64,000 nt of DNA from Bacteroidia bacterium. GTDB taxonomy: Bacteria > Bacteroidota > Bacteroidia > Bacteroidales > Prolixibacteraceae. The stretch lies in the NCBI GenBank assembly GCA_026391315.1, contig JAPLDT010000099.1, positions 26,706 through 90,705 of the forward strand, written 5' to 3'. Position numbers and translations under genes: made by a program. A model generated the notes under the pieces. It was given only the letters and a program-made list of their open reading frames with translations. It ran no database searches and was not told where the DNA came from. Below are positions 37,485 through 46,723 of the stretch, in pieces (positions within the stretch are counted from its first letter, which is position 1; each line of letters starts with the position of its first letter).

Positions 37485-39203
37485 ATGATTTTTTTTTATA
37501 GGTCCATTTATTTCTTTTACACGTCCACTTTGATTATTTGCTTATTTTCCTGCAAAGATAAATCGGTTATCACCCCTGTTACTCCACCTGTAAACGTGGT
37601 GATCGACACTCCAAACGATTTGCCTGATCTTCCTTTTGGTGCATGGACCTCCAAAATGGTCACATTACCTGCTTCGTATGATGAAGTACCTCAATTTTCC
37701 GGACTTAAAGAAGTTGCTGTTAGCATAAATTTCTCCAAACGGATCACCAAAGTTTCAAAATATGTTAACGGCAACAATGCCAACTGTTTTTCCGGATGGA
37801 TGCAAAACAATGCAAACCTGATGAAAAACATAAACAACCTGAAAATGGGGGTCATGCGCGTTCCTGGAGGAAGCTTATCGGATGTTTTCTTTTGGAACAG
37901 AAAAGAGGTCTACGATAATCAATCTATTAAATCTTTTGATCCCCCAATTCCAGATATTCCACCAATTATGAATAAGGAAATATGGCCAGGAAAGAGGGTT
38001 GAGAGTTTTGAAGACTGGGCTATGGGAGTCGACCAATATTACCAGATGATGCAGATGACTGAGACCACCGGCATGGTTACGGTAAATTATGGTTATGCAA
38101 GATATGGTACAGGGCCAAATCCTGTTGCCCAGGCAGCACATCTGGCGGCAGACTGGGTGCGTTACGACAACGGCAGAAGCAAATTCTGGGAGATTGGAAA
38201 CGAAGTATCCGGCTCCTGGGAGGCCGGTTACGAAATAGATCAATCACTCAATAAAGATGGCCAGCCCAAAAGGATTACAGGAGATCTTTACGGCAGGCAT
38301 GCGCTCGTTTTTATTGATTCTATGAGGGCTGCAGCCAAACAAATAGGGAAAGAAATCAACATCGGTGTAGTCTGTGACCAGGAAGTCAACACCGCCATGC
38401 CAACCTGGAACAAGGATTTGTTCGCCAGAGTGGGTGGCAAAATTGATTTTTGCATCGTCCATTCCTATTTCACGCCCTACCAGGCAAATTCCACACCGGA
38501 TGTAATACTCAATTCTCCTCCAAAAGTTGCCGATTACAAAAGCTATGTCCAGGCTGAACTTGCCATACAAAACAAGCCGGTGGTTCCCGTCCTGCTCACC
38601 GAATGGAACATCTTTGCTCAGGGATCAAAACAAATGGTCTCATTTGTTGCCGGAATGCATGCAACCCTGATGCTTGGCGAATTAATAACCAATAAGTACG
38701 AGGCAGCTGTCCGCTGGGACCTCGCCAACGGATACGACAGCGGTAACGACCATGGACTTTTCTCATATGGAGACGAGTCCGGAGTGGCAAAATACGCACC
38801 CCGTCCTGCATTTTATTACATGTATTTTTTTCAAAAGTACTTTGGCGATACAATGGTTGAAACAACTTCAAGCAACAGCAATGTTGTCGCTTATTCATCC
38901 CAATTTTCATCCGGTGAAGCAGGAATTGTTTTGGTAAATAAGAGCAATGCAGAACAAGTAGTAGAACTTACCCTCAAAAACTTCAAACCGGGTTCCCGTT
39001 ACTATACTTATATTTTGACTGGCGGAAGCGACAATGGGCTCTTTTCAAGAAAAGTTTATGTCAATGGCGCGACAACCACTGCCGAAGGAGGAGGTCCTGA
39101 AAATTATGAATCTCTCAAAGCCAGATCGACCCTTATCAATGGCAATATTAAATTTAAGATGCCTAATTTTTCAGTCATTCATTTATTGGTCGAAAAGAAG
39201 TAG
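37485..39203 (+). CDS. Clan GH-A glycoside hydrolase lipoprotein (GH51/alpha-L-arabinofuranosidase-like annotation)
   Basis: The 572-aa lipoprotein (signal LIICLFSC) has a TIM barrel with the clan GH-A pair: an acid/base glutamate in KFWEIGNEVSG (near 239) and a nucleophile in VLLTEWNI (near 373). A C-terminal beta-sandwich (from about 470, VVAYSSQFSSGEAGIVLVNK) resembles that of GH51 or GH39 enzymes. Related Bacteroidota proteins are usually labelled alpha-L-arabinofuranosidase, but that specificity is not proven here. It follows the GH26 gene by 27 nt and is probably in the same operon. It could debranch or cut a decorated mannan. Confidence 0.75.
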   Translation: MIFFYRSIYFFYTSTLIICLFSCKDKSVITPVTPPVNVVIDTPNDLPDLPFGAWTSKMVTLPASYDEVPQFSGLKEVAVSINFSKRITKVSKYVNGNNANCFSGWMQNNANLMKNINNLKMGVMRVPGGSLSDVFFWNRKEVYDNQSIKSFDPPIPDIPPIMNKEIWPGKRVESFEDWAMGVDQYYQMMQMTETTGMVTVNYGYARYGTGPNPVAQAAHLAADWVRYDNGRSKFWEIGNEVSGSWEAGYEIDQSLNKDGQPKRITGDLYGRHALVFIDSMRAAAKQIGKEINIGVVCDQEVNTAMPTWNKDLFARVGGKIDFCIVHSYFTPYQANSTPDVILNSPPKVADYKSYVQAELAIQNKPVVPVLLTEWNIFAQGSKQMVSFVAGMHATLMLGELITNKYEAAVRWDLANGYDSGNDHGLFSYGDESGVAKYAPRPAFYYMYFFQKYFGDTMVETTSSNSNVVAYSSQFSSGEAGIVLVNKSNAEQVVELTLKNFKPGSRYYTYILTGGSDNGLFSRKVYVNGATTTAEGGGPENYESLKARSTLINGNIKFKMPNFSVIHLLVEKK

Positions 39204-39236
39204 CGGTGGAGCTGTAAGAGAGAAACCCCTGTTTGT

Positions 39237-39644
39237 TCAATTCGTCACAATTAGTTTGAACGCAATTGCAAACGGGATTTTATTTTTGGTTACAGTTGAT
39301 AAATCCACCAGTTTATAGTTTACACGATAGGTCCCAGCCGGCAATTTCCCGATAGGTATGGTATCGTTGGTAAGCATGCAAGGCGCCATGATCATGCTGT
39401 TAAATTGCTTTTCAATGTCAATGATGTTGCCATTTCTTTCAACCTTGTTCAGTCTGTTATACTTACAATCTTCATAGATTACAAGTTTGACATCAACCGA
39501 GGAGGTTGGAACATCAGGCAGGATCTTCATTTTGTAATTTGCCAATTCTGCAACGGATATTTCAGGAAGCGGGGTTTCACTCACAATACCTACGCAGGCA
39601 AAGCAAGTTACAACGATGATGCAGAAAAACAAAAAGTATTTCAC
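39237..39644 (-). CDS. Small exported lipoprotein of unknown function
   Basis: The 135-aa protein has a hydrophobic signal with a lipobox-like TCFAC. The mature part is beta-rich (VDVKLVIYEDCKYNRLNKVE, AGTYRVNYKLVDLS). No family is recognised. It ends 33 nt from the convergent end of the GH-A gene, with no obvious terminator between them, and stands alone. Confidence 0.6.
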   Translation of the reverse strand: MKYFLFFCIIVVTCFACVGIVSETPLPEISVAELANYKMKILPDVPTSSVDVKLVIYEDCKYNRLNKVERNGNIIDIEKQFNSMIMAPCMLTNDTIPIGKLPAGTYRVNYKLVDLSTVTKNKIPFAIAFKLIVTN

Positions 39645-39734
39645 GGATAAATGCTTAAATTCGATGATAAGACAGATATTTAAAACAACCTACAAATGTG
39701 CTGTTTTTTTTGCTTAAATGCTAATATTAATGCC

Positions 39735-40709
39735 ATGAAAAGTCTCCTTGCCCTCTCTCTTTTTCTTCTGTTATCCAACCTGATAAGCGCTCAGTCAAAC
39801 ACAAAATATGCCTTGGTCATTCATGGCGGAGCTGGCGTGATGTCTGAAAAATCGATGACACCCGAAATGCAGAAAGAGTACCTGTTTGTCCTCAACCGTG
39901 CGCTTCATGTCGGTGATTCAGTTCTTTCAAACGATGGGAGTTGCATGGATGCAGTGGTTAGTACCATCATGGTAATGGAAGACTCTCCCCTCTTCAATGC
40001 AGGGAAAGGAGCCGTTTTTACCCACGAAGGGACTGTAGAATTGGACGCCTCCGTGATGAATGGCAAGACTTTGGAGGCCGGCGCCGTAGCCGGGATTACC
40101 GATGTTAAAAATCCGATCATGCTGGCAAAAACTGTGATGGAAAAATCGGAGCATGTTTTTCTGGTTGGAAAGGGTGCTTCGCAATTTGCCGTTGAACAGG
40201 GTTTTAAGCTGGTTCCAAACAGCTATTTTTATACCGATAAAAGATTCCAGCAACTACAAGAACTGCTCAAAAAAGAGCGCGAGGCCGGCATCAACGACAA
40301 ACACGGAACTGTTGGCTGTGTTGCGCTCGACAAAAGTGGCAACATTGCTGCTGGCACCTCCACCGGAGGTATGACCAACAAAAAATATGGAAGGATCGGA
40401 GATGCCCCGGTCATTGGCGCAGGTACCTATGCCAACAATGCCACCGGAGGATTTTCCTGCACCGGCCATGGAGAGTATTACATCCGGCTGGGCTTTTCGA
40501 GAGACATCTCTGCTATGATGGAATACCGCCAACTCGGCATTCAAAAGGCCTGTCAGGCTGAAATCGAAAAACTCACCAAACTGGGCGGTACCGGCGGCGT
40601 TATCGGGCTGGACAAAGCTGGCAATATCTCTATGGAATTCAATACTTCAGGTATGTTCAGAGGTTTCGTCAAGTCAAATGGAGAGAAGTATACGGCGATC
40701 TTTAAATAA
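39735..40709 (+). CDS. Isoaspartyl peptidase / plant-type L-asparaginase (Ntn hydrolase)
   Basis: The ATG at 39735 (MKSLLALSLFLLLSNLISAQ) gives a clean signal peptide and is preferred over the listed start at 39696, which adds a Cys-rich tail. The product is about 324 aa. VIHGGAGVM, LFNAGKGAVFTHEG and the self-processing site KHGTVGCVALD, with its nucleophilic threonine, mark the family, which cleaves isoaspartyl dipeptides and asparagine after autocleavage. GTYANNATGGFSCTGHGEY is the substrate-site loop. A periplasmic location is inferred from the signal. A strong terminator follows. Confidence 0.92.
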   Translation: MKSLLALSLFLLLSNLISAQSNTKYALVIHGGAGVMSEKSMTPEMQKEYLFVLNRALHVGDSVLSNDGSCMDAVVSTIMVMEDSPLFNAGKGAVFTHEGTVELDASVMNGKTLEAGAVAGITDVKNPIMLAKTVMEKSEHVFLVGKGASQFAVEQGFKLVPNSYFYTDKRFQQLQELLKKEREAGINDKHGTVGCVALDKSGNIAAGTSTGGMTNKKYGRIGDAPVIGAGTYANNATGGFSCTGHGEYYIRLGFSRDISAMMEYRQLGIQKACQAEIEKLTKLGGTGGVIGLDKAGNISMEFNTSGMFRGFVKSNGEKYTAIFK

Positions 40710-40742
40710 AAAAACCGGGGTATACCCCGGTTTTTTTATTTA
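40703..40742. terminator. Bidirectional terminator, perfect 18-bp arms
   Basis: TAAATAAAAAAACCGGGG, loop TATA, then the exact complement. It separates the convergent asparaginase and M16 peptidase genes and has A/T-runs on both sides of the CCGGGG stem. Confidence 0.92.
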
Positions 40743-40747
40743 TGTTT

Positions 40748-43573
40748 TTACTGTTTGTACAGAATAGGTTTGCCCAAACCAACCGCTTCGAGCGGTTCCA
40801 ATTGGGTTTTGGCATCGCCGACAACCACATAATACATCCTGGCCGGATCAATGTATTTGTTGGTTATTTGAAGCTGTTTTTCGACGGTCAGACCTTTGAC
40901 ATAAGCCTCTTCCTTTTTAATGTAATTGGCAGACAGATTATTCTCTGTCATGGTATTCAGCATACCCATCAGACCGCCCAGTGTTTCAAAACGCAAAGCA
41001 TTTCCTTTGAGCAAAGAAGATTTGGTAAAATCAACATACTCCTGGGTAGTTGCCTTCCGGTATTTTTCCATCTCAGTTTTAAAAATGGTAACTGATTCTA
41101 GCGTGGAATTTGTGCGAACCCTGGAGGAAGCAGTAAATTGACCAAACTCTTTGGATCCTGCAAAGCCGGACCTTGCTCCATAGGTGAATCCTTTCTCTTC
41201 CCTGAGAATAAGGTTCAATACGCCGTTAAAAGAACCACCCAATTTGTAATTTGCTACATAGGCAGGATAGAAATCAGGATTGGACCGTGTGATGGAAGGT
41301 GTTCCAATGGAGATCACCGATTGCTTCGCACCGGGTACATCTACAAAATATATTTGAGATTTCTCGGGAGCTGCAGGCACCTTAATTTCGGGCATCTCAA
41401 CATTTTTAGCGACCCATTTGCTGTTCAATGAAGCCAGTGCTTTCATAACCCTTGCCTGATCGATATTTCCAACCACCAACATTTCGGATATGGATGGAGA
41501 AATGTATTTCCCATAGTATTCTTTCAAGTCATCCAGTGTAATAGCTGCGACTGAGCTCTCAGTTCCGCTGGCATCAATTGCCAGGATATTGTCGCCGAAA
41601 ATCAGTTTGTTCAATGCCTTGGAAGCTAGAAAATCAGGACTTGCCGAATTTCTTTTGATACCGTTAATGATCCTGCTTTTGGCCAGGGCAAATTGCTCCT
41701 TGTCCCATCTTGGCTCAAGCAACATCTCTTCAACCAATGCAAGTGACTTCTCGAAATTGCGGACAAGCATACCACCCGAACTGCGGAAACCCATTGAGCC
41801 AACTTCTATGGTAATATCTTCATTCGAAGAGCCAACTCTGATTGAAGCCCCCAAAAGACCAATTGCATCCTCCAACTCTTCCGGCGTTTTATTTTTGGTT
41901 CCTTCGTTCATCATGTTAGCGACCAGATTGGCAACACCTGCCTTGGCCACATTGTCAAGTTTGTGACCTCCATCAATCTTAATAGTATACTGAACCATAG
42001 GCAATTCTGTCTGTGCAATTCCCCAGATTTTCAGTCCGTTTGGCAAAGCGGCCGACCAGGGTTTTGGAATTGTAACTTCAGGATCCGGTCCCGGAACCGG
42101 TTTGACAGAACGGTCAAGCTTGGTTTTAGTTTTGACGATTGCTTCATCAGCAACCGGTACGTCTTTTACTTCAGCTGCTTTTGTCACATCTTCTTCCTCA
42201 ACTCCGGCATTGACAGATCCTGTTACAATCAATTTTGCTTCACCTTTGGGAACAAAGCTGGTCTCGACAAAGTTTTTGCCCTTGAGGTATTTGGTATAAA
42301 CAGCCTTTACATCAGCCATGGTAACTGCCTGAATATTGGCAAGATCTTTCTTGTAGAATTCCGGATCTCCGGTATAGATATTGTATTCAGCCAATGTAAA
42401 CGCCTTGCTTTGAACACTCTCAAATGAGTTGTAGAAACGGGTTTCATCATTGGCCTTGATCCTGGTAAGATCCTCCTCGGTAAAACCATCCTTTTCAAAC
42501 TTGTCAAAACCTTCGAAAACGGCCTTTTCTATGTCGGTCAAATTTCCTCCGGGATTGGCTGTAACTGAAATGGTAAATGATCCGGCAAGCTCCTGGGAAC
42601 CGTTTCTTGCCATGACCCGCGAGGTTAGTTTTTTGTCTTTAACTAGAATGGTATAAAGCGGCGATTTTTTGGTCCCGGCCATCAATTCACCCAAAAAATT
42701 AAGCGCGTAAGCGTCTTTGGAGTAACGTTCCGCTGTTGGGAATACCATCGTCAGCATGGGTACTTTGGCAAAATTGTCTTCCTGATAGAGCTTCACGGTA
42801 GCCGGCAATGTTACAGGCATAGCTTTGCGTATCCCGATCGGTTCGCCCTTTGCAATTTCGCCAAAATATTTTTCTATCATCGCTTTCGCCACAGCCTTGT
42901 CAAAGTCGCCGGCAACCACCAATGTGGCATTGTTTGGTGTATAAAATTTATGGTGAAATGCCTTAACATCTTCAACAGTAGCATTGGTAAGATCCTTCAT
43001 ATCACCAATGACAGTCCAGCTGTAGGGGTGCCCTTTGGGATAAAGGGTTCTTGCAAGGATCTCCTGATTGAATCCATACGCCGCATTGTCTACACTCTCC
43101 CTTTTTTCATTCTGAACCACATTCTGCTGATTGACCAGGGCAGATTTTGTTACCATATTTTCCAAATAACCCATACGGTCAGACTCCATCCACAACGCCA
43201 TTTCAAGGGCATTTTTCGGAACAATCTCATAATAGTTGGTCCTGTCCTGACTGGTACTTCCATTGAGGGTACCACCTGCTCCCTGGATATTTTTGAAAAA
43301 TTGATCTTCGGGTACATTTTCAGATTTCTGAAACATCATGTGTTCAAAAAGATGGGCAAACCCGGTCTTTCCGGCTACTTCCCTGCTCGATCCAACATGG
43401 TAATAAACTGCAACCGCAGCAATCGGATCGGATTTATCCTCGTGCAACACCACCGTCAGACCATTTTTCAAGGTATACTTTTCAATTGGGATAGACATTC
43501 CAGCCTCTTTGGCCTTCGAATTGTCCGGAAATAACAAAACAATCACAAACAAGATCAAAATGATTTTTTTCAT
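40748..43573 (-). CDS. M16-family zinc metallopeptidase, two-lobed
   Basis: The 941-aa protein has a signal peptide and two M16 lobes. The N-terminal lobe keeps the inverted zinc motif HLFEH (74-78) and the downstream glutamate in VVQNEKRES. The C-terminal lobe (from about 500, LPNGLKIWGIAQTELPMVQY) lacks the zinc motif, as usual for pitrilysin-type proteins. It is periplasmic or envelope-associated and would degrade peptides. It is a single-gene unit between a terminator and a divergent promoter region. Confidence 0.93.
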   Translation of the reverse strand: MKKIILILFVIVLLFPDNSKAKEAGMSIPIEKYTLKNGLTVVLHEDKSDPIAAVAVYYHVGSSREVAGKTGFAHLFEHMMFQKSENVPEDQFFKNIQGAGGTLNGSTSQDRTNYYEIVPKNALEMALWMESDRMGYLENMVTKSALVNQQNVVQNEKRESVDNAAYGFNQEILARTLYPKGHPYSWTVIGDMKDLTNATVEDVKAFHHKFYTPNNATLVVAGDFDKAVAKAMIEKYFGEIAKGEPIGIRKAMPVTLPATVKLYQEDNFAKVPMLTMVFPTAERYSKDAYALNFLGELMAGTKKSPLYTILVKDKKLTSRVMARNGSQELAGSFTISVTANPGGNLTDIEKAVFEGFDKFEKDGFTEEDLTRIKANDETRFYNSFESVQSKAFTLAEYNIYTGDPEFYKKDLANIQAVTMADVKAVYTKYLKGKNFVETSFVPKGEAKLIVTGSVNAGVEEEDVTKAAEVKDVPVADEAIVKTKTKLDRSVKPVPGPDPEVTIPKPWSAALPNGLKIWGIAQTELPMVQYTIKIDGGHKLDNVAKAGVANLVANMMNEGTKNKTPEELEDAIGLLGASIRVGSSNEDITIEVGSMGFRSSGGMLVRNFEKSLALVEEMLLEPRWDKEQFALAKSRIINGIKRNSASPDFLASKALNKLIFGDNILAIDASGTESSVAAITLDDLKEYYGKYISPSISEMLVVGNIDQARVMKALASLNSKWVAKNVEMPEIKVPAAPEKSQIYFVDVPGAKQSVISIGTPSITRSNPDFYPAYVANYKLGGSFNGVLNLILREEKGFTYGARSGFAGSKEFGQFTASSRVRTNSTLESVTIFKTEMEKYRKATTQEYVDFTKSSLLKGNALRFETLGGLMGMLNTMTENNLSANYIKKEEAYVKGLTVEKQLQITNKYIDPARMYYVVVGDAKTQLEPLEAVGLGKPILYKQ

Positions 43574-43699
43574 GTGAAATAATTTAGTTAAATGGTTGAG
43601 TTAGTTAGACAACTTTAAATCATTTAGGTTTAGTTAACAGGATTTTTTTTTTACATTTACCACTTCAAATCTTCGCTATTAACTACTATATTACTGAAC

Positions 43700-46600
43700 A
43701 TGAATATTTTAACACAAACCAACCCGGTTTATCGTACCTCATTACTATTTTTGAGCTTAATTTCTTTTTTCGTTACCCTGAATGCACAATCCAGGGACGG
43801 CAAATTGCTGCAGGGCGAAAAATGGGAAAAATTCAGTCCTGCTGAAAAAAAAGCAGATTTTTATGTTTCCCCTATCGGGAATGACAGTTGGAGTGGCACA
43901 CTGCCAGAACCCAATACCCTAAAAACAGACGGCCCTTTTTCCACCATCGAACAGGCACAAAAGGCGGTCAAAACATTGAAATCAAAAGTCTATTTCCCCA
44001 AAGATAAACCTATCGAAAAAAGATGGATTGGTTCACCTCATCCGCTAGGTCGTGGCAAAGATATCCTTGTTTACATTCGGGAAGGATACTATTACCTGAA
44101 TCAGCAACTTCAATTTGAACCTGCAGATGGAGGCGAAAGGGTTGAGACCAATCTGCCTACCGGCGCATTCGAATACCACAAGGTAAAGGACCATTATGTC
44201 ACCTATGCTGCCTTTCCGGGAGAGCATCCCGTACTCTCCGGTGGCCGGCCGGTTGCAGGATGGAAATTGAAGAATGGTGTCTGGTCTGCTTCCCTGGATG
44301 CCGACTCAGTTAGCATGTTTTTGGTCAACGGGAAAAAGCAAACAGTTGCCAGGAAGCCAAACAGCGGATATTTTATTCCAACCAGTATCTCGAAGAAAAC
44401 AGATGAGTTCTATTTTGGTAAGGGAGAACTGGAACCATGGAAAGATCTGACCGGTAATAGGGTGATCATGCTTCTGCGATGGCATACAGGAGTTAACAGC
44501 ATCAAAAGCATTGATCCAAAAAACGGAACAGCAACCCTGACATCACCCCAGGAAGGTCTGTTGATCGTACCTCCAAGATATTACATTGAAAACCTGAAAA
44601 CCTTGCTCGATACCGCCGGAGAGTGGTATTTTGACAGGAAGGCAAAAGAGCTAAGTTACATGGCTCCCAAAGAGATTGGTGATCCAAACAACGCAGCTAG
44701 TTCTGTCGCAAAATTGAATCAACTGGTAGAGGTAAAGGGCGAAAAGGGACATCCCGTGCGCAACCTCCGATTCTATGGCCTTACCTTCGAAGGTGTCGTA
44801 GCCGGAAACAGTGCTCTATCCTTTGAATATGCCCATGCCTGCGAACTGGCTGAAAGTATGGTCAGATCATGCGCAGGTACCGGAGTCTCCGTCAGGGCTG
44901 GATGTTACCAAACCAGAATATTCGACAACCAGATTGAGTCCATCGACAACGGAGGCATTTATGTAACAGGCTCCGTAAAACCTGTATGGCAAAACGAAGT
45001 GGATTACAACAAAGGGGTTACATCCAACACAACCGGCGATAGTCCTAAGATCATCCGCGAAACGATGATTTACAGAAACCGGCTCTCCGATTGCGGAGGT
45101 ATGTCAATTATGGCCAACAATACCCTTTCGACAACAATCTCACACAACTACATCACCAAAACCCGCGGACGTTATGGTATCGACGTCGGCGACTGGTCAA
45201 ACCAGGAGGATGCGCTGGACGGAAATTATACCGTCGAATATAACCATCTGGAAGATGTTCAGCAGGATGCAGACGATTCGGGCGCCATAAAAACAGCCGG
45301 CATGGTTTTCAATTCAGTGGTTAGAAGGAACCTGGTACACAAGGTCCACGCAGGCTTTTTCAATGACAACGTCGGATTTTGGTTCGACAACATGTCGCAG
45401 GGATGGCTAACCGAGGAGAATATTTATTATGATCTGGAACAGGGCGAGATGAAATACTGTGCCGCCCAGCCCGAAGACAACACCTACCGCAACAATTTCA
45501 AAATTGAAGCGCCTGCCAATGCACCTGAGATCATTATCGATGGAGTTCCCAATTTCAGGTACAGCAAATTGTCCATCGTTCCATCCGGCCAGCAATCTGG
45601 CTCCTACCCTGCCGGCAGTATCATTCAGCTCTCAGCCAAGGTTGAGAACAATGGATCAACAGGAATAGCCCCCGTCGAACTTTATCTGGATGGTAAAATA
45701 TACGAAACCAAACTCTTTCCGGTGATCAAAAACAATAGCCGAACCATCGATTTTCAACTGCGGATTTACGATGCCGGAGAACATCTGCTTTCAATCGGAT
45801 CGACTCCGAATCAAAAAATCGTGGTGACAGGCACAAAACCCCCTGTCGTTTTTGAGAATTTAAAACTCTCGGCAACCAGATGCCTGGAAGATGAATCGGT
45901 GAACCTTCAGGCTACTGCCAAAAATCTCACCTCCGATGGTCAGAAGTCTGATGCTGTAATCTTTCTGGACGACAAAAGCTTTCAAAAGCAGACATTGGAT
46001 TTGAAGGCAAATGAATCGGGAACCGTACGCTTTGACCTCAAAATCCCGGCAGGCAGCCATACGCTCAGAATTGGCAACAGTGCCGTGGAAAAGATTCTGG
46101 TACAACCCAAAATTTCGTTGGATCTCTCCAAAATGAAGATCATGGAATATGGGTCACCGCGTGCGAAGCCTTATGCCATTGAATCTGATGGTCAAAACAA
46201 CCGTTTCACGATTGCCGCCTGTGGCTCCGATTTTTACCATGCGGAAGATTCCTATGCGGCAGCCTACGTGAAAAATATCAAAGGTGATTTTGTGGCAACG
46301 GTGAAGATTGTCAAATTCGGCGAACGAACCCACGAATGGTTCAGAAGCGGCCTTTTTGTGCGCAACGACATGGCCAAAAGTTTCGATGTTCAACCAGGCA
46401 GCAAAGGTTCTGTCCTGCTATTTGGAACCCCAGGAAGGGCCGGTATCGAATACGACGAATTTGCCAACGGTTGCATGCACAAAGCCAGCAGTCAGAACCT
46501 TCCTGAGCATAGCAAGACTCCTATCTACCTGAAACTGGTCCGCCATGGCAACAGTTTCAGCGGATTCGTCAGTCTGGACGGAACCAACTGGATCATCGAG

Positions 46601-46723
46601 AAACATTCGACCGATATTCCCGGAATCAACGATTCGGTAGACATTGGTCTGGCAGCGGGTGGACCAGATACAAGGCAATACAAAGTCGAATTTGAAGAGT
46701 GGAAAATTGAAGTTGCCAAATGA
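43700..46723 (+). CDS. GH141-like right-handed beta-helix protein with CARDB and DUF1349-like tail
   Basis: The 1007-aa exported protein starts with FYVSPIGNDSWSGT and DGPFSTIEQAQKAV, then HPVLSGGRPVAGWK: the N-terminal pattern of the GH141-like beta-helix family, which includes fucosidase and xylanase activities. The helix spans about 45-610. Two CARDB-like beta-sandwiches follow (about 640-820), then a DUF1349-like lectin-type domain (ATVKIVKFGERTHEWFRSGLFVRND). A cleavable signal ends near LNAQ. Catalytic residues were not assigned. Its TGA overlaps the next ATG, so it is coupled to the following six-hairpin-like gene. Confidence 0.75.
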   Translation: MNILTQTNPVYRTSLLFLSLISFFVTLNAQSRDGKLLQGEKWEKFSPAEKKADFYVSPIGNDSWSGTLPEPNTLKTDGPFSTIEQAQKAVKTLKSKVYFPKDKPIEKRWIGSPHPLGRGKDILVYIREGYYYLNQQLQFEPADGGERVETNLPTGAFEYHKVKDHYVTYAAFPGEHPVLSGGRPVAGWKLKNGVWSASLDADSVSMFLVNGKKQTVARKPNSGYFIPTSISKKTDEFYFGKGELEPWKDLTGNRVIMLLRWHTGVNSIKSIDPKNGTATLTSPQEGLLIVPPRYYIENLKTLLDTAGEWYFDRKAKELSYMAPKEIGDPNNAASSVAKLNQLVEVKGEKGHPVRNLRFYGLTFEGVVAGNSALSFEYAHACELAESMVRSCAGTGVSVRAGCYQTRIFDNQIESIDNGGIYVTGSVKPVWQNEVDYNKGVTSNTTGDSPKIIRETMIYRNRLSDCGGMSIMANNTLSTTISHNYITKTRGRYGIDVGDWSNQEDALDGNYTVEYNHLEDVQQDADDSGAIKTAGMVFNSVVRRNLVHKVHAGFFNDNVGFWFDNMSQGWLTEENIYYDLEQGEMKYCAAQPEDNTYRNNFKIEAPANAPEIIIDGVPNFRYSKLSIVPSGQQSGSYPAGSIIQLSAKVENNGSTGIAPVELYLDGKIYETKLFPVIKNNSRTIDFQLRIYDAGEHLLSIGSTPNQKIVVTGTKPPVVFENLKLSATRCLEDESVNLQATAKNLTSDGQKSDAVIFLDDKSFQKQTLDLKANESGTVRFDLKIPAGSHTLRIGNSAVEKILVQPKISLDLSKMKIMEYGSPRAKPYAIESDGQNNRFTIAACGSDFYHAEDSYAAAYVKNIKGDFVATVKIVKFGERTHEWFRSGLFVRNDMAKSFDVQPGSKGSVLLFGTPGRAGIEYDEFANGCMHKASSQNLPEHSKTPIYLKLVRHGNSFSGFVSLDGTNWIIEKHSTDIPGINDSVDIGLAAGGPDTRQYKVEFEEWKIEVAK

